The translations under genes and the position numbers were made by a program. The notes under the pieces are model-generated. The model was not told the DNA's origin and made no database searches. It saw nothing but the letters and a program-made list of their open reading frames with translations. Below are positions 41,913 to 49,930 of a DNA stretch of 64,000 nucleotides, piece after piece. The stretch's first letter is position 1, and each line of letters opens with the position of its first letter. This stretch comes from an uncultured Oscillospiraceae bacterium (GTDB taxonomy: Bacteria; Bacillota; Clostridia; Oscillospirales; Acutalibacteraceae): assembly GCA_949289045.1 (NCBI GenBank), contig CASEMN010000013.1, positions 38,073-102,072 on the forward strand. Reading direction: 5' to 3'.

Positions 41913-43397
41913 TTATCTCGCGCGATTTTCGGCAATCATCTGCGGTTCTTCCAGAGTACCCTCCAGCCGATAGGTTCGGTTTTCTACGACTTCTGCTCTT
42001 GCGAATACAGGAGCTAAGTAACCTTCAATAACCGACTTAAAGGAACGCACCGTCAGGCTATCTCCAGACATAGCTGCATCAATAAGGCCTTGCATGATAC
42101 CAGGCGAAACGTAGGAGATGGCGTGAGAATACTCGAAGCCCATCTCAATGATCTGTTTTGCCAGAATACGCGTTTTTGCCTTGGCGGAAAGGGGCTTAAA
42201 ATTAACAAAGCACTGAAATCTGGAGGCAATCTCTCTAAGTACCCCTACGCCAACAAATGCTTTTCGTGCCGCCTCATTCTCCCGATAGATACGCATAGGC
42301 AAGGATTCGTCTGATATAGAAGATGCCTGTTCATCCCGGTAGCTAACACTTACTTCATTTTCCTCCAGATGAATATCCTCAACGTCATCCGATACAGTAA
42401 AGCCAATCCTACGTTTAGCGGGCTGACTGGAGCTGAGATCATAATTGGAAGTAAAGAAGAAAATGCAATGTTTAAAGTCGAACTCCCTTGAACCATCGCT
42501 GAGTGCTTTTCGGGATGCGCAACGGCCTTCGTCCAAAATGGCCATAAAGGTTTTCAAAACCTCTGGATGCGCCTTATCCAGCTCATCAAAGATAAATATC
42601 GTGTAGGGATTTCTTTCGACCACTTCAAAGACAGCTTCATCCTCATAGCCGATATATCCGGCAGGAGCGCCGATCAGGCGATAAACTGAGAAAGCTTCTG
42701 TAAAGTTATTGAGGTCTGTCCATGATACGGCATATTCCTGCCCACAGTCCTGGGAAAGAATTTTTGCTAGTGCCTTTGCAGTTTCGGATTTACCTACGCC
42801 AGGTGACCCGGATGCCAGAATGGAAACAGGCTTTGTAGGATTCTTCTTGGCAAGGTGCTGTGCGACTACATAGGCGATGGCTTCGGTGGAATCGTCCTGG
42901 CCAATCACCATCTTTTGCAGACGTTCTTTGAGAAGCTCAAAACTTGGCGTTTTTGACTCGGACTGCTCCGGTGTAGAGATAGCATTCCAATCCGTAATAG
43001 ACGCGATATCTATTGATTCTTCACCCGTCTTCAATTCTGGAGCCTGTCCTGCTGGCTGAGTGTTTAATGAGGGGGCAGGAGGCACATAGTCCCCCTCACC
43101 GAGTAAACGGAGTCCTCGTTCAAAAGTGTTCCAACAGTCAAAATTCAGCGCATGAGCATCGGACAGTATCTTTATTAATTGATTCCGTCCTGAGTATGCA
43201 AAATGTGGTTCCGTAAATATGCCGTAAGTAAATGGGGTTGGTTTACAGAATTTCAATAACAGTTCTCTTGGCGAACAGCTTTCCGTCAGGCGGCACTCGT
43301 AGTCATAAGTAGTACCGATTAGCTCATTATCCAGCGTATCTAAATCGCTTTTTAAATTCGTAAGATCTGCATCTTTGAAAATACTAAGATCTATCAT
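41913..43397 (-). CDS. ClpB-D2-like single-ring AAA+ unfoldase
   Basis: 494 residues. The N-terminal about 150 residues are unrecognised. The AAA module has Walker A 'ASGSPGVGKSETAKAL' near 195, the pore-loop pattern 'GAPAGYIGYEDEAVF' like the GYVGY loop of ClpB/ClpA, Walker B 'IFIFDELDKAHPEVLK' near 269, and sensor-type 'FFFTSNYDLSSS'. Pore aromatic residues suggest it threads protein substrates. It is 17 bp downstream of the JAB-E1 gene in the same operon, so its clients may be selected by that enzyme (inferred). Confidence 0.8.
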   Translation of the reverse strand: MIDLSIFKDADLTNLKSDLDTLDNELIGTTYDYECRLTESCSPRELLLKFCKPTPFTYGIFTEPHFAYSGRNQLIKILSDAHALNFDCWNTFERGLRLLGEGDYVPPAPSLNTQPAGQAPELKTGEESIDIASITDWNAISTPEQSESKTPSFELLKERLQKMVIGQDDSTEAIAYVVAQHLAKKNPTKPVSILASGSPGVGKSETAKALAKILSQDCGQEYAVSWTDLNNFTEAFSVYRLIGAPAGYIGYEDEAVFEVVERNPYTIFIFDELDKAHPEVLKTFMAILDEGRCASRKALSDGSREFDFKHCIFFFTSNYDLSSSQPAKRRIGFTVSDDVEDIHLEENEVSVSYRDEQASSISDESLPMRIYRENEAARKAFVGVGVLREIASRFQCFVNFKPLSAKAKTRILAKQIIEMGFEYSHAISYVSPGIMQGLIDAAMSGDSLTVRSFKSVIEGYLAPVFARAEVVENRTYRLEGTLEEPQMIAENRAR

Positions 43398-43414
43398 TTA
43401 GGTCACCTCCCAGG

Positions 43415-44764
43415 TTATACGACGAGATTACTACGGTTACAGAATGGGCAATTATCTAATGGCTTTACTGGAACCCAGAGTGTCTCACCGAAAAAAGAGA
43501 ACTCTTTATGCATCGCAGTATCCATGAAATCCAAACCATATTTTTTGCCTGCATTTGGAGCAAGGCTCAAGAGTACGAGATTTCGATCGGCTACTTCATC
43601 CAGCATATTTGTATATCGATTATTTCCTTTGTGGTACAGCAAAAGCATCAGAGCTATCTGTGCTTCAAGAGCATTTGTCTGCAAGACAGACGGATAGATT
43701 GTTCCTTCGGATGTTACAGTATTTTTATATCCTTTTGCGTACTCTTCATATCTATTGTGCAGGATGCACTTAGGACAAGTTTTAGTAACGCCGGGATAAT
43801 AGAAGGTAATCTCGGAAGCCAATCCGTCAGCATACATCTGCGGAGCCATGAATGGAACACCTAGTTTTAATGCAAGGTTTAGGATTGCATCCTGAGCAGA
43901 AAAATCATCTGTACTTGCTACGATGAGAACCTTGCTCGGATCTTTGAATGTGTCCTCTGGAAGCATTTCGACGAATTCTTCGATAGTAGTATCTTTGGTA
44001 ATAGCCATCCAATGAATATCTACTTTCGCTTTTGGATTAACATTGAGAATCTTATTGGCGAGTGCTTTTACTTTTGCTTGTCCCGAGTCGGCTATATAGG
44101 AACGCTGAGTCAAGACGTTACGAGCCTCGCAAATATCGGGGTCTATAAGGATAAAATTGCCTACACCACATCTCGCCATCGCTTCCGTAGCCCCAGCAGA
44201 ACCACCGCAGCCAACTTGGATGATAGTAGATTCCTGAAGCTCATTGATGGGAACCTTGTTCTGAATTTTAGAAAATAAGTTCGATGGAACCTGTGGTTGG
44301 CTTCCGGGTAAGATATTAACTTCGCGAGGTTCGCCAGTAAATTCTTTATTGCGTTCCAGCGTATACCAGAAAATGGCGCAGCCGCCATCATATCGTGGAT
44401 CTAAGATTATGATTGGAAGTTCGATACTTTCCATGTCGAAGGCTTCCATAATCCTATCGGCATATTCAATGTCAGCGTCGGATAGCTGAGAATAAGCGCC
44501 TGGGTGCGAATGTGCAAATCCGCAGAATGCAATGTCTTTTTCGTACCACTCCCGAATTTTTTTATTACAGACTTCAATATCTGGTTCGCAGCTGGTTTGT
44601 GTCGATTTTGATTTATCAACGAAAAATACAGTATCTATATGCTTTCCATCCGACGAACCAAGCATGACGAGCTGTTCGGGCTGCTTGCACGCGATAGACT
44701 TTTGAATCTCATTGAGTAATTCCTTTGTAGGAACTAACGATTGTTCTTTTTTCGTAAACTTCAT
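43415..44764 (-). CDS. JAB (JAMM) protease-E1 (ThiF) fusion
   Basis: 449 residues. N-terminal JAB domain (about 1-165) with the metal motif 'CGFAHSHPGAYSQLSDADIEY' (H-x-H...S-x2-D; read in parts). The C-terminal E1-like domain has the nucleotide loop 'IIQVGCGGSAGATEAMARCG' near 187, 'FILIDPDICEARNVLTQR', and paired zinc motifs 'TCPKC' and 'NCPFC'. Such proteins adenylate the C-terminus of ubiquitin-like proteins and, by the JAB part, process or remove them. No ubiquitin-like partner was identified nearby. SD AAAGGAGAAAACC. Confidence 0.85.
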   Translation of the reverse strand: MKFTKKEQSLVPTKELLNEIQKSIACKQPEQLVMLGSSDGKHIDTVFFVDKSKSTQTSCEPDIEVCNKKIREWYEKDIAFCGFAHSHPGAYSQLSDADIEYADRIMEAFDMESIELPIIILDPRYDGGCAIFWYTLERNKEFTGEPREVNILPGSQPQVPSNLFSKIQNKVPINELQESTIIQVGCGGSAGATEAMARCGVGNFILIDPDICEARNVLTQRSYIADSGQAKVKALANKILNVNPKAKVDIHWMAITKDTTIEEFVEMLPEDTFKDPSKVLIVASTDDFSAQDAILNLALKLGVPFMAPQMYADGLASEITFYYPGVTKTCPKCILHNRYEEYAKGYKNTVTSEGTIYPSVLQTNALEAQIALMLLLYHKGNNRYTNMLDEVADRNLVLLSLAPNAGKKYGLDFMDTAMHKEFSFFGETLWVPVKPLDNCPFCNRSNLVV

Positions 44765-44821
44765 AGTGGTTTTCTCCTTTTTGTTTTGTTAGATTTTTAC
44801 GGATACATTTGCGTTGGGCGC

Positions 44822-45145
44822 TTATTGATAAGAGTGCGCATAAAAGTCGAAGTCGAAAGGGCCTTCTATATACCTGGTTGTGCAATCAGCCCAAACAGAA
44901 GCAATGGTCAATGCATCTTCAAAACTTGTAATTTCTCCCTCCCAGCATATATATCTGAATGATTCGTCTTCGTTTTTCAGCCAATGCGCACTGTGGCAGT
45001 CGCTTGGCCTCGTGCCATAATCAATATCCGAGATAATGTAGATACACCATGACTCTTCGTCATCTCCATAATCGAAGAACACGAATTCATAAGTCATAAG
45101 GTCGTCTATATCCCGGTACTTTAGCCTTACGTGTTCTCCATACAT
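44822..45145 (-). CDS. Small CH/ICW protein in the JAB-E1 operon
   Basis: 107 residues from ATG 45145 (SD AGAAGG). It has the pattern 'DCHSAHWLKNEDESFRYICW' followed by 'ITSFEDALTIASVWADCTT'. The order His ... Ile-Cys-Trp ... helix is reminiscent of degenerate bacterial E2-like proteins, but the match is too weak to call. First substantial gene upstream of the JAB-E1 fusion, so a partner or substrate role is inferred. Confidence 0.5.
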   Translation of the reverse strand: MYGEHVRLKYRDIDDLMTYEFVFFDYGDDEESWCIYIISDIDYGTRPSDCHSAHWLKNEDESFRYICWEGEITSFEDALTIASVWADCTTRYIEGPFDFDFYAHSYQ

Positions 45146-45211
45146 TCTTTGCACCTTCTTTCGGTTGAAGATTGCGAAGAACCCGAAGGCTCTTCGCCAA
45201 AAGATGTGGGG

Positions 45212-45331
45212 TTAAGAGTTCCTGAAGGTCCCTGGGGGCAATGAACGCGTAAAATCAGCATCCTGACTTTCGCTGCTACCACCTTTGGATCCGGCATTAA
45301 CTCTAGAGATGATGTCATCTCTTTTTTTCAT
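45212..45331 (-). CDS. 39-residue ORF at the head of the JAB-E1 operon
   Basis: ATG 45331 is preceded by a perfect GGAGGTGA. The peptide starts 'MKKRDDIISRVNAGSKGGSS' and ends 'SLPPGTFRNS'. It is in the same frame as the following gene, separated by a stop and a hairpin (GCGAAGA/TCTTCGC, about 45173-45197), so it could be a separate peptide, a leader, or the N-terminus of a split gene. Confidence 0.5.
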   Translation of the reverse strand: MKKRDDIISRVNAGSKGGSSESQDADFTRSLPPGTFRNS

Positions 45332-45433
45332 AGGTCTCACCTCCTTCTTCGAGATTGAGAAAAGCGAGAAAAAATGTTATAATATATAAATCTGAGAGTG
45401 GTTAGGTCTCGTATTTAGCACCTCTCGCTTTTC

Positions 45434-45510
45434 TTGACGTTATTATATTGCAGGCAAATTTAAATGTAGCCGACAGTGAGGTTGACGTAGAGTTGACGTT
45501 TGAGTTGACA
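45434..45510. promoter_or_regulatory. Divergent control region with TTGACGT direct repeats
   Basis: TTGACG(T) occurs at 45434-45440, 45482-45488 and 45493-45499, with TTGACAT at 45505-45511. The last three are 11-12 bp apart, on one helix face. A TATAAT for minus-strand transcription lies at 45442-45447 with no consensus -35. The repeats sit between the leftward JAB-E1 operon and the rightward 45528 gene and probably bind a shared regulator. Confidence 0.55.
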
Positions 45511-45527
45511 TGAAAGGGGCCTTAGAG

Positions 45528-46577
45528 ATGCAAGAATTAAACTATGTGGCATTTGAAAATGAATTTGTGAAATTTTGTAGTGGAGATATCGACACTGAAT
45601 TAGAATATGGAGGAAAAGTTAAACCTACTCGCGAAAACATAGACAGATATATTCTCTTGCCAGCAGCTATGACAAAGGACGAAAAAGAGAAGCATCTCGT
45701 ATTCAATGAGGCAATTGATAAGACGGCACTATCAAAATTCAGAAAAGGTGAGCGTCCAGTACCAAAAGCCGTAGTAGCTGCATTTAAAAAAGATGGTGCA
45801 GTAGGTATTGCAGTAGAGCGATTCATAAAAATAATACCCGAAGTGATATCGCCTCATGAGTACTTTGACCTTTCTATGGCAATATGGAATATTATTCAAA
45901 CCGATGTATTTATCCCGGAGGAAGTGTCTACAACTCTAGAGTGTTTGGCAAGAAATTCAGAAATATCAATTGGAAAAGGAAAAGTGGAAGGTCTATGTTT
46001 ATTTCTAGCTACCGCACTAAAGTATGCAATACTGAGAGAAACACTTATCAGGAATACGCCTAATTTGTCTCCAAGGGTTGCCTTTGTGATTAAAGAACTC
46101 AAAAGAGATAAACAAGAATCGGAATTTCTAAAAGCGCTTGTTTATGACATGTTTACCGAACTCGAAAAGCAGAAAATACGTGTCGGTGATAAATTCGCGT
46201 TAGATCCGATCAATCATACGAATTATACGGATGATGATTTTGTGGAACTTATGGCTGCAATAGCTCCGCTACAAGATAGTTTTTCAGAAGAGTTCATGCA
46301 TTACGCATCACTATTACAAATATTCGCTATTGAAATTGAATCCACCAGAATCCCGCCAATGGCCTCTCAAGAGGGATACAATAGTCTGTTTGCAAAGTTT
46401 CAGGTGCCTCCGGCAACCTTTATTGTATTTCCGCCATCCGTTATTGAAGCACAATACGTGGATATATCTAGCGGAGAACCAATTCGGTATTCAATGAGAG
46501 TCGACGAGCAAGGAAGAATGATTTGCGAAAATGCTGAAGTCTTAAAAGATTATAAATGGACTTCGCGACAAGAGTAA
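45528..46577 (+). CDS. Unrecognised protein divergent from the JAB-E1 operon
   Basis: 349 residues from ATG 45528 (SD AAAGGGG at 45513-45519; the ATG at 45510 precedes the SD). Soluble, mostly helical. 'NEAIDKTALSKFRKGERPVPKAVV' (split) near residues 60-85 looks like a short HTH-like or helical motif. No catalytic motif seen. A strong terminator follows. Its position beside TTGACGT repeats and a defence cluster suggests regulation or defence, unproven. Confidence 0.65.
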   Translation: MQELNYVAFENEFVKFCSGDIDTELEYGGKVKPTRENIDRYILLPAAMTKDEKEKHLVFNEAIDKTALSKFRKGERPVPKAVVAAFKKDGAVGIAVERFIKIIPEVISPHEYFDLSMAIWNIIQTDVFIPEEVSTTLECLARNSEISIGKGKVEGLCLFLATALKYAILRETLIRNTPNLSPRVAFVIKELKRDKQESEFLKALVYDMFTELEKQKIRVGDKFALDPINHTNYTDDDFVELMAAIAPLQDSFSEEFMHYASLLQIFAIEIESTRIPPMASQEGYNSLFAKFQVPPATFIVFPPSVIEAQYVDISSGEPIRYSMRVDEQGRMICENAEVLKDYKWTSRQE

Positions 46578-46580
46578 AAT

Positions 46581-46617
46581 AATCCGCCAAGACTTTTTAC
46601 ATCTTGGCGGATTGTTT
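46581..46617 (+). terminator. Strong intrinsic terminator
   Basis: A perfect 12-bp stem AATCCGCCAAGA/TCTTGGCGGATT (46581-46592 with 46602-46613) followed by GTTTTA. Confidence 0.85.
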
Positions 46618-46651
46618 TACTCTATTTTTGTTTTTGAACGCTAACATATAT

Positions 46652-46680
46652 TTGAAATTTCGGACTCAATATGATATACT
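46652..46680 (+). promoter_or_regulatory. Promoter of the restriction-modification operon
   Basis: TTGAAA (46652-46657), a 17-bp spacer and TATACT (46675-46680), upstream of the XRE regulator and hsdM. Confidence 0.7.
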
Positions 46681-46724
46681 AAGCAGTAGCAACTTACTTA
46701 TAAAATGCAAGCGAGGTCAAGAAT

Positions 46725-46928
46725 ATGAATGTAAGCTATAAAAAGCTATGGAAACTTCTTATTGATCGAGATCTGAAGAAGAAAGATCTCGAAGAAATGG
46801 CTGGAGTGAGTCATTATACGATGAATAAACTCACGCATGGCGATAATGTAACAACGGATGTCCTCGGACGAATCTGCAAAGCGCTTGATGTTACTATGGA
46901 TGATATTATGGAATTTGTCGATGAATAG
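46725..46928 (+). CDS. XRE-family regulator of the type I RM operon
   Basis: 67 residues, a single HTH of the XRE type common next to clostridial type I systems: 'LLIDRDLKKKDLEEMAGVSHYTMNKL' (split) and 'LGRICKALDVTMDDIMEF'. SD GCGAGG. It lies 62 bp before hsdM and probably tunes its expression. Confidence 0.8.
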   Translation: MNVSYKKLWKLLIDRDLKKKDLEEMAGVSHYTMNKLTHGDNVTTDVLGRICKALDVTMDDIMEFVDE

Positions 46929-46990
46929 AGACGATGATTCTAATAGATTAATTATGATATTCTTAAAAGATACAGATGGAGGAGTCATTC

Positions 46991-48496
46991 ATGGCTGAAA
47001 AAAATAATGCCAATATTGGTTTTGAAAAACAAATTTGGGATGCGGCATGTGTCCTTTGGGGACATATTCCTGCTGCCGATTATAGAAAAGTTATTGTCGG
47101 TCTCATCTTCCTACGCTATATTTCCAGCGCATTTGATAAACGTTATCAAGAGCTATTAGCCGAAGGTGATGGCTTTGAAGATGATCCGGATGCCTACGAA
47201 GAAGAAAATATTTTCTTTGTTCCGGAAAAAGCACGTTGGTCTACTATTGCTGCCGCCGCACACACTCCGGAAATCGGAACAGTTATTGATGATGCCATGC
47301 GAGCCATTGAGGCGGATAATAAAAAATTAAAGAATGTTCTTCCGAAGAATTACGGCAATCCAGATCTGGACAAGCGTGTACTTGGTAATGTCGTCGACCT
47401 CTTCACAAATATGGATATGAGCGATACTGATGGCAGCAAAGATCTACTCGGTCGGACTTACGAATATTGTATTGCTCAGTTCGCCGCAGTTGAAGGCCAA
47501 AAAGGCGGTGAGTTCTACACTCCATCCAGCGTTGTTAAGACTCTCGTTTCTATCTTGAAGCCATTTGATAACTGCCGTGTCTATGACCCATGCTGTGGAT
47601 CTGGTGGTATGTTTGTTCAAAGTGCAAAATTTGTTCAAGCGCACAGCGGACGTAGAGGCACTGTTGCTGTCTATGGCCAAGAGGCGCAGGCCGATACTTG
47701 GAAAATGGCGAAGATGAATATGGCGATTCGCGGCATCGATGCTGATTTCGGCGAACATCAGGCGGATACATTTACGCATGACCTTCATCCAACGCTAAAA
47801 GCAGACTTCATTTTGGCGAATCCACCTTTTAACTATCATCCTTGGAATCAAGAAAAGCTGAAAGATGATCCACGCTGGAAGTATGGTCTGCCTCCTGCCA
47901 ATAATGCCAACTTTGCATGGATTCAGCACACGATCTACCATCTTGCCCCGAATGGAAAAATTGGTCTCGTATTGGCGAATGGGGCGCTCTCGACTCAGTC
48001 TGGAGGTGAGGGTGACATTCGCAAAAAGATTATCGAAGCAGATCTGGTTGAGGGTATTATTGCCTTACCGACACAGCTTTTCTATAGCGTTACAATACCA
48101 GTAACCTTGTGGTTCATATCCAAGAATAAAAAGCAGAAAGGCAAAACACTTTTCATTGATGCTCGTAAGATGGGACATATGGTTGACCGCAAGCATCGTG
48201 ATTTTACAGATGAAGATATTGAAAAGCTGGCGGATACTTTTACAGCATTCCAAGAAGGAAAGCTTGAAGACGAGAAAGGATTCTGCTCTGTTGCTACTCT
48301 GCAGGATATTGAAAAACAGGATTATATTCTCACGCCGGGTCGCTATGTAGGTATTGAGGAAAAAGAGGATGATGGCGAGCCCTTCGAGGAAAAGATGGTG
48401 CGTTTGACATCCGAACTCTCTGATATGTTTGCGAAGTCTCATGAGCTAGAGGACGAAATCCGCAAGAAATTGGGGGCGATCGGGTATGAAATATAA
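46991..48496 (+). CDS. hsdM: Type I restriction-modification methyltransferase subunit
   Basis: 501 residues from ATG 46991 (SD GGAGGAG; the longer frame start lacks one). N-terminal HsdM domain 'FEKQIWDAACVLWGHIPAADY' (split), SAM site 'YDPCCGSGGMFVQSA' near residue 200, and catalytic 'FILANPPFNYH' near 275 for N6-adenine methylation. Overlaps hsdS by 11 bp. Confidence 0.95.
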   Translation: MAEKNNANIGFEKQIWDAACVLWGHIPAADYRKVIVGLIFLRYISSAFDKRYQELLAEGDGFEDDPDAYEEENIFFVPEKARWSTIAAAAHTPEIGTVIDDAMRAIEADNKKLKNVLPKNYGNPDLDKRVLGNVVDLFTNMDMSDTDGSKDLLGRTYEYCIAQFAAVEGQKGGEFYTPSSVVKTLVSILKPFDNCRVYDPCCGSGGMFVQSAKFVQAHSGRRGTVAVYGQEAQADTWKMAKMNMAIRGIDADFGEHQADTFTHDLHPTLKADFILANPPFNYHPWNQEKLKDDPRWKYGLPPANNANFAWIQHTIYHLAPNGKIGLVLANGALSTQSGGEGDIRKKIIEADLVEGIIALPTQLFYSVTIPVTLWFISKNKKQKGKTLFIDARKMGHMVDRKHRDFTDEDIEKLADTFTAFQEGKLEDEKGFCSVATLQDIEKQDYILTPGRYVGIEEKEDDGEPFEEKMVRLTSELSDMFAKSHELEDEIRKKLGAIGYEI

Positions 48497-48989
48497 ATTA
48501 GGCGATATTTGCTCCTATGCCAAGGAAAAAGTTGAGGTATTAAGCCTAACAGATACAACTTACATCTCCACAGAAAATATGCTACCTAATAGAGGCGGAG
48601 TTGATGTCGCATCTTCGTTACCAAGCGTCGTTCAGACGCAAGCATATCGAAAAAACGATGTTTTAGTATCAAACATCAGACCATACTTTAAGAAGATTTG
48701 GTTTGCTGAATATGACGGCGGCTGCTCTAATGATGTCTTAGTTCTTAGAGCAAAAGAAGATATGGATGCCAAATTCCTTTATTATGTGCTCGCAGACGAC
48801 GCTTTCTTTGAGTATTCGACTGCTACATCGAAAGGCACAAAAATGCCCCGTGGCGATAAAACTGCAATCATGCAATATGAGGTACCTGCGTTTGATTTAT
48901 CAACGCAACAGAAAATTGCAGGAATTTTATCTGATATAGATGCCAAGATTGCATTAAATAAGAAGATAAACAAGAATTTAGCGGCTTAA
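48486..48989 (+). CDS. hsdS: Type I specificity subunit, single-TRD (truncated phase state)
   Basis: 167 residues: one target recognition domain plus the conserved helix 'QQKIAGILSDIDAKIALNKK', then a stop right after the inversion site ('NKNLAA'). About half the usual HsdS length. The sequence is intact, not decayed. Inversion between its site (48967-48980) and the one at 49831-49844 would fuse it in frame to the C-terminal half encoded on the minus strand. It is co-transcribed with hsdM. Confidence 0.85.
   Translation: MKYKLGDICSYAKEKVEVLSLTDTTYISTENMLPNRGGVDVASSLPSVVQTQAYRKNDVLVSNIRPYFKKIWFAEYDGGCSNDVLVLRAKEDMDAKFLYYVLADDAFFEYSTATSKGTKMPRGDKTAIMQYEVPAFDLSTQQKIAGILSDIDAKIALNKKINKNLAA
48967..48989 (+). 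repeat. hsdS inversion site 1
   Basis: Core TAAACAAGAATTTA at 48967-48980 followed by GCGGCTTAA. The 23-bp sequence is repeated inverted at 52119-52141. The core codes for part of 'INKNL' in the central conserved region of HsdS. Confidence 0.85.
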
Positions 48990-49192
48990 CCTTTGAGCTT
49001 CTGGTACTGCTTTTTCCATGCACGAGATGGCTTTCTACAAATTCCATCCTTGCTTACAAAGGCGCAAACACCAGTAAGCCCATTATTCCCGCAGATATCA
49101 GGATTATTTTGACGGCAACCATAGGTCTGTAATTCGGTGTCCACCTCGTTAAGAGGTGCATTAAAGGGAACCCCCAGTTCCTTTTCATTCAT
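48986..49192 (-). CDS. Small cysteine-containing protein linked to the hsdS C-half
   Basis: 68 residues, SD GGAGGTG, start overlapping the stop of the minus-strand hsdS half by 4 bp. The core 'CRQNNPDICGNNGLTGVCAF' and 'GICRKPSRAWKKQYQKLK' has six cysteines and resembles a small conserved ORF found after hsdS genes in clostridia. It would move downstream of the expressed hsdS after inversion. Function unknown. Confidence 0.6.
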   Translation of the reverse strand: MNEKELGVPFNAPLNEVDTELQTYGCRQNNPDICGNNGLTGVCAFVSKDGICRKPSRAWKKQYQKLKG

Positions 49193-49854
49193 AAAGGCAC
49201 CTCCGAAACATCAAGATGTCCTGACATAAGCTGAGGGAGTAACTCATCGCGAAGGGATGCAAGTTCACGGTTCTCTATATGATTCGCAATAACAAGGTCG
49301 TACAGAGGAGTAAGCATACCACCTATTCGGTCATAGTCGGAATGTGGGGGAATCAGCACTTCAGCTTTTGCTAGTTCTTCACGCTTGATATGTCCCATTG
49401 TCGTAGCCATGTCTGCAGCGATAGCCGCGAACTTTTGCAAGTGGTGGTTTGTCCATGCGTAATAGAACCATTTATCGTAAGAGGAGGATGTGACTTTGAA
49501 TAAATGCTGATTCAATCCGCAAGTCCCTCCACACCAAAGGTCAACAAGGAGGCTGCCTGACCATGAGAATATTACGTCGCCATCATGGACAATGTACTCA
49601 GGCTTGATTGAAGGCGAGCATAATTCGCTATTTGAATCGCAGAAACCTTGGCGCAGTTCCTTGATTTTAAGAACAGGTAGACCTTGCTCATCATCCTTTG
49701 GACGGTATTTCTGCATGGCGAGTCCATTTAGGTAATCTGCAATACCAAGGAGAGAGCTTTCTTGCCAGCCATCCGGGATGCTGTCGAGCGAGAGGAACTC
49801 TTGGGCGAAAATATTCTGTGCTTGCTGAAGTAAATTCTTGTTTAAAACTCTCAT
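49189..49854 (-). CDS. hsdS: Silent C-terminal half of a specificity subunit
   Basis: About 221 residues. It begins in the central conserved region ('VLNKNLLQQAQNIFAQEF'), then one target recognition domain ('PDGWQESSLLGIADYLNGLA') and the distal conserved helix ending 'LLPQLMSGHLDVSEV'. It carries no N-terminal domain and no convincing SD, so it is a storage cassette. Inversion site 2 is at its 5' end. Confidence 0.8.
   Translation of the reverse strand: MRVLNKNLLQQAQNIFAQEFLSLDSIPDGWQESSLLGIADYLNGLAMQKYRPKDDEQGLPVLKIKELRQGFCDSNSELCSPSIKPEYIVHDGDVIFSWSGSLLVDLWCGGTCGLNQHLFKVTSSSYDKWFYYAWTNHHLQKFAAIAADMATTMGHIKREELAKAEVLIPPHSDYDRIGGMLTPLYDLVIANHIENRELASLRDELLPQLMSGHLDVSEVPL
49823..49844 (-). 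repeat. hsdS inversion site 2
   Basis: On the minus strand the core TAAACAAGAATTTA (49831-49844) is followed by CTTCAGCA. The same 22 bp occurs on the plus strand at 51437-51458. Confidence 0.85.
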
Positions 49855-49930
49855 CAACGGCGAGAGTTAGCCATTTGAACAGCCGTTGGCGTCGTTCTCT
49901 GGAATAATCATTATGAAGGAGGATGACGAA

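Noticed and set aside
45127..45318. 63-codon minus-strand ORF
   Set aside because: Different frame from the 39-residue ORF, which has the strong SD; composition is Ser/Gly/Pro shadow-like.
48486..48989. Truncated hsdS as a decayed pseudogene
   Set aside because: The frame is intact and the stop lies exactly in an inversion site, so a phase state is more likely.
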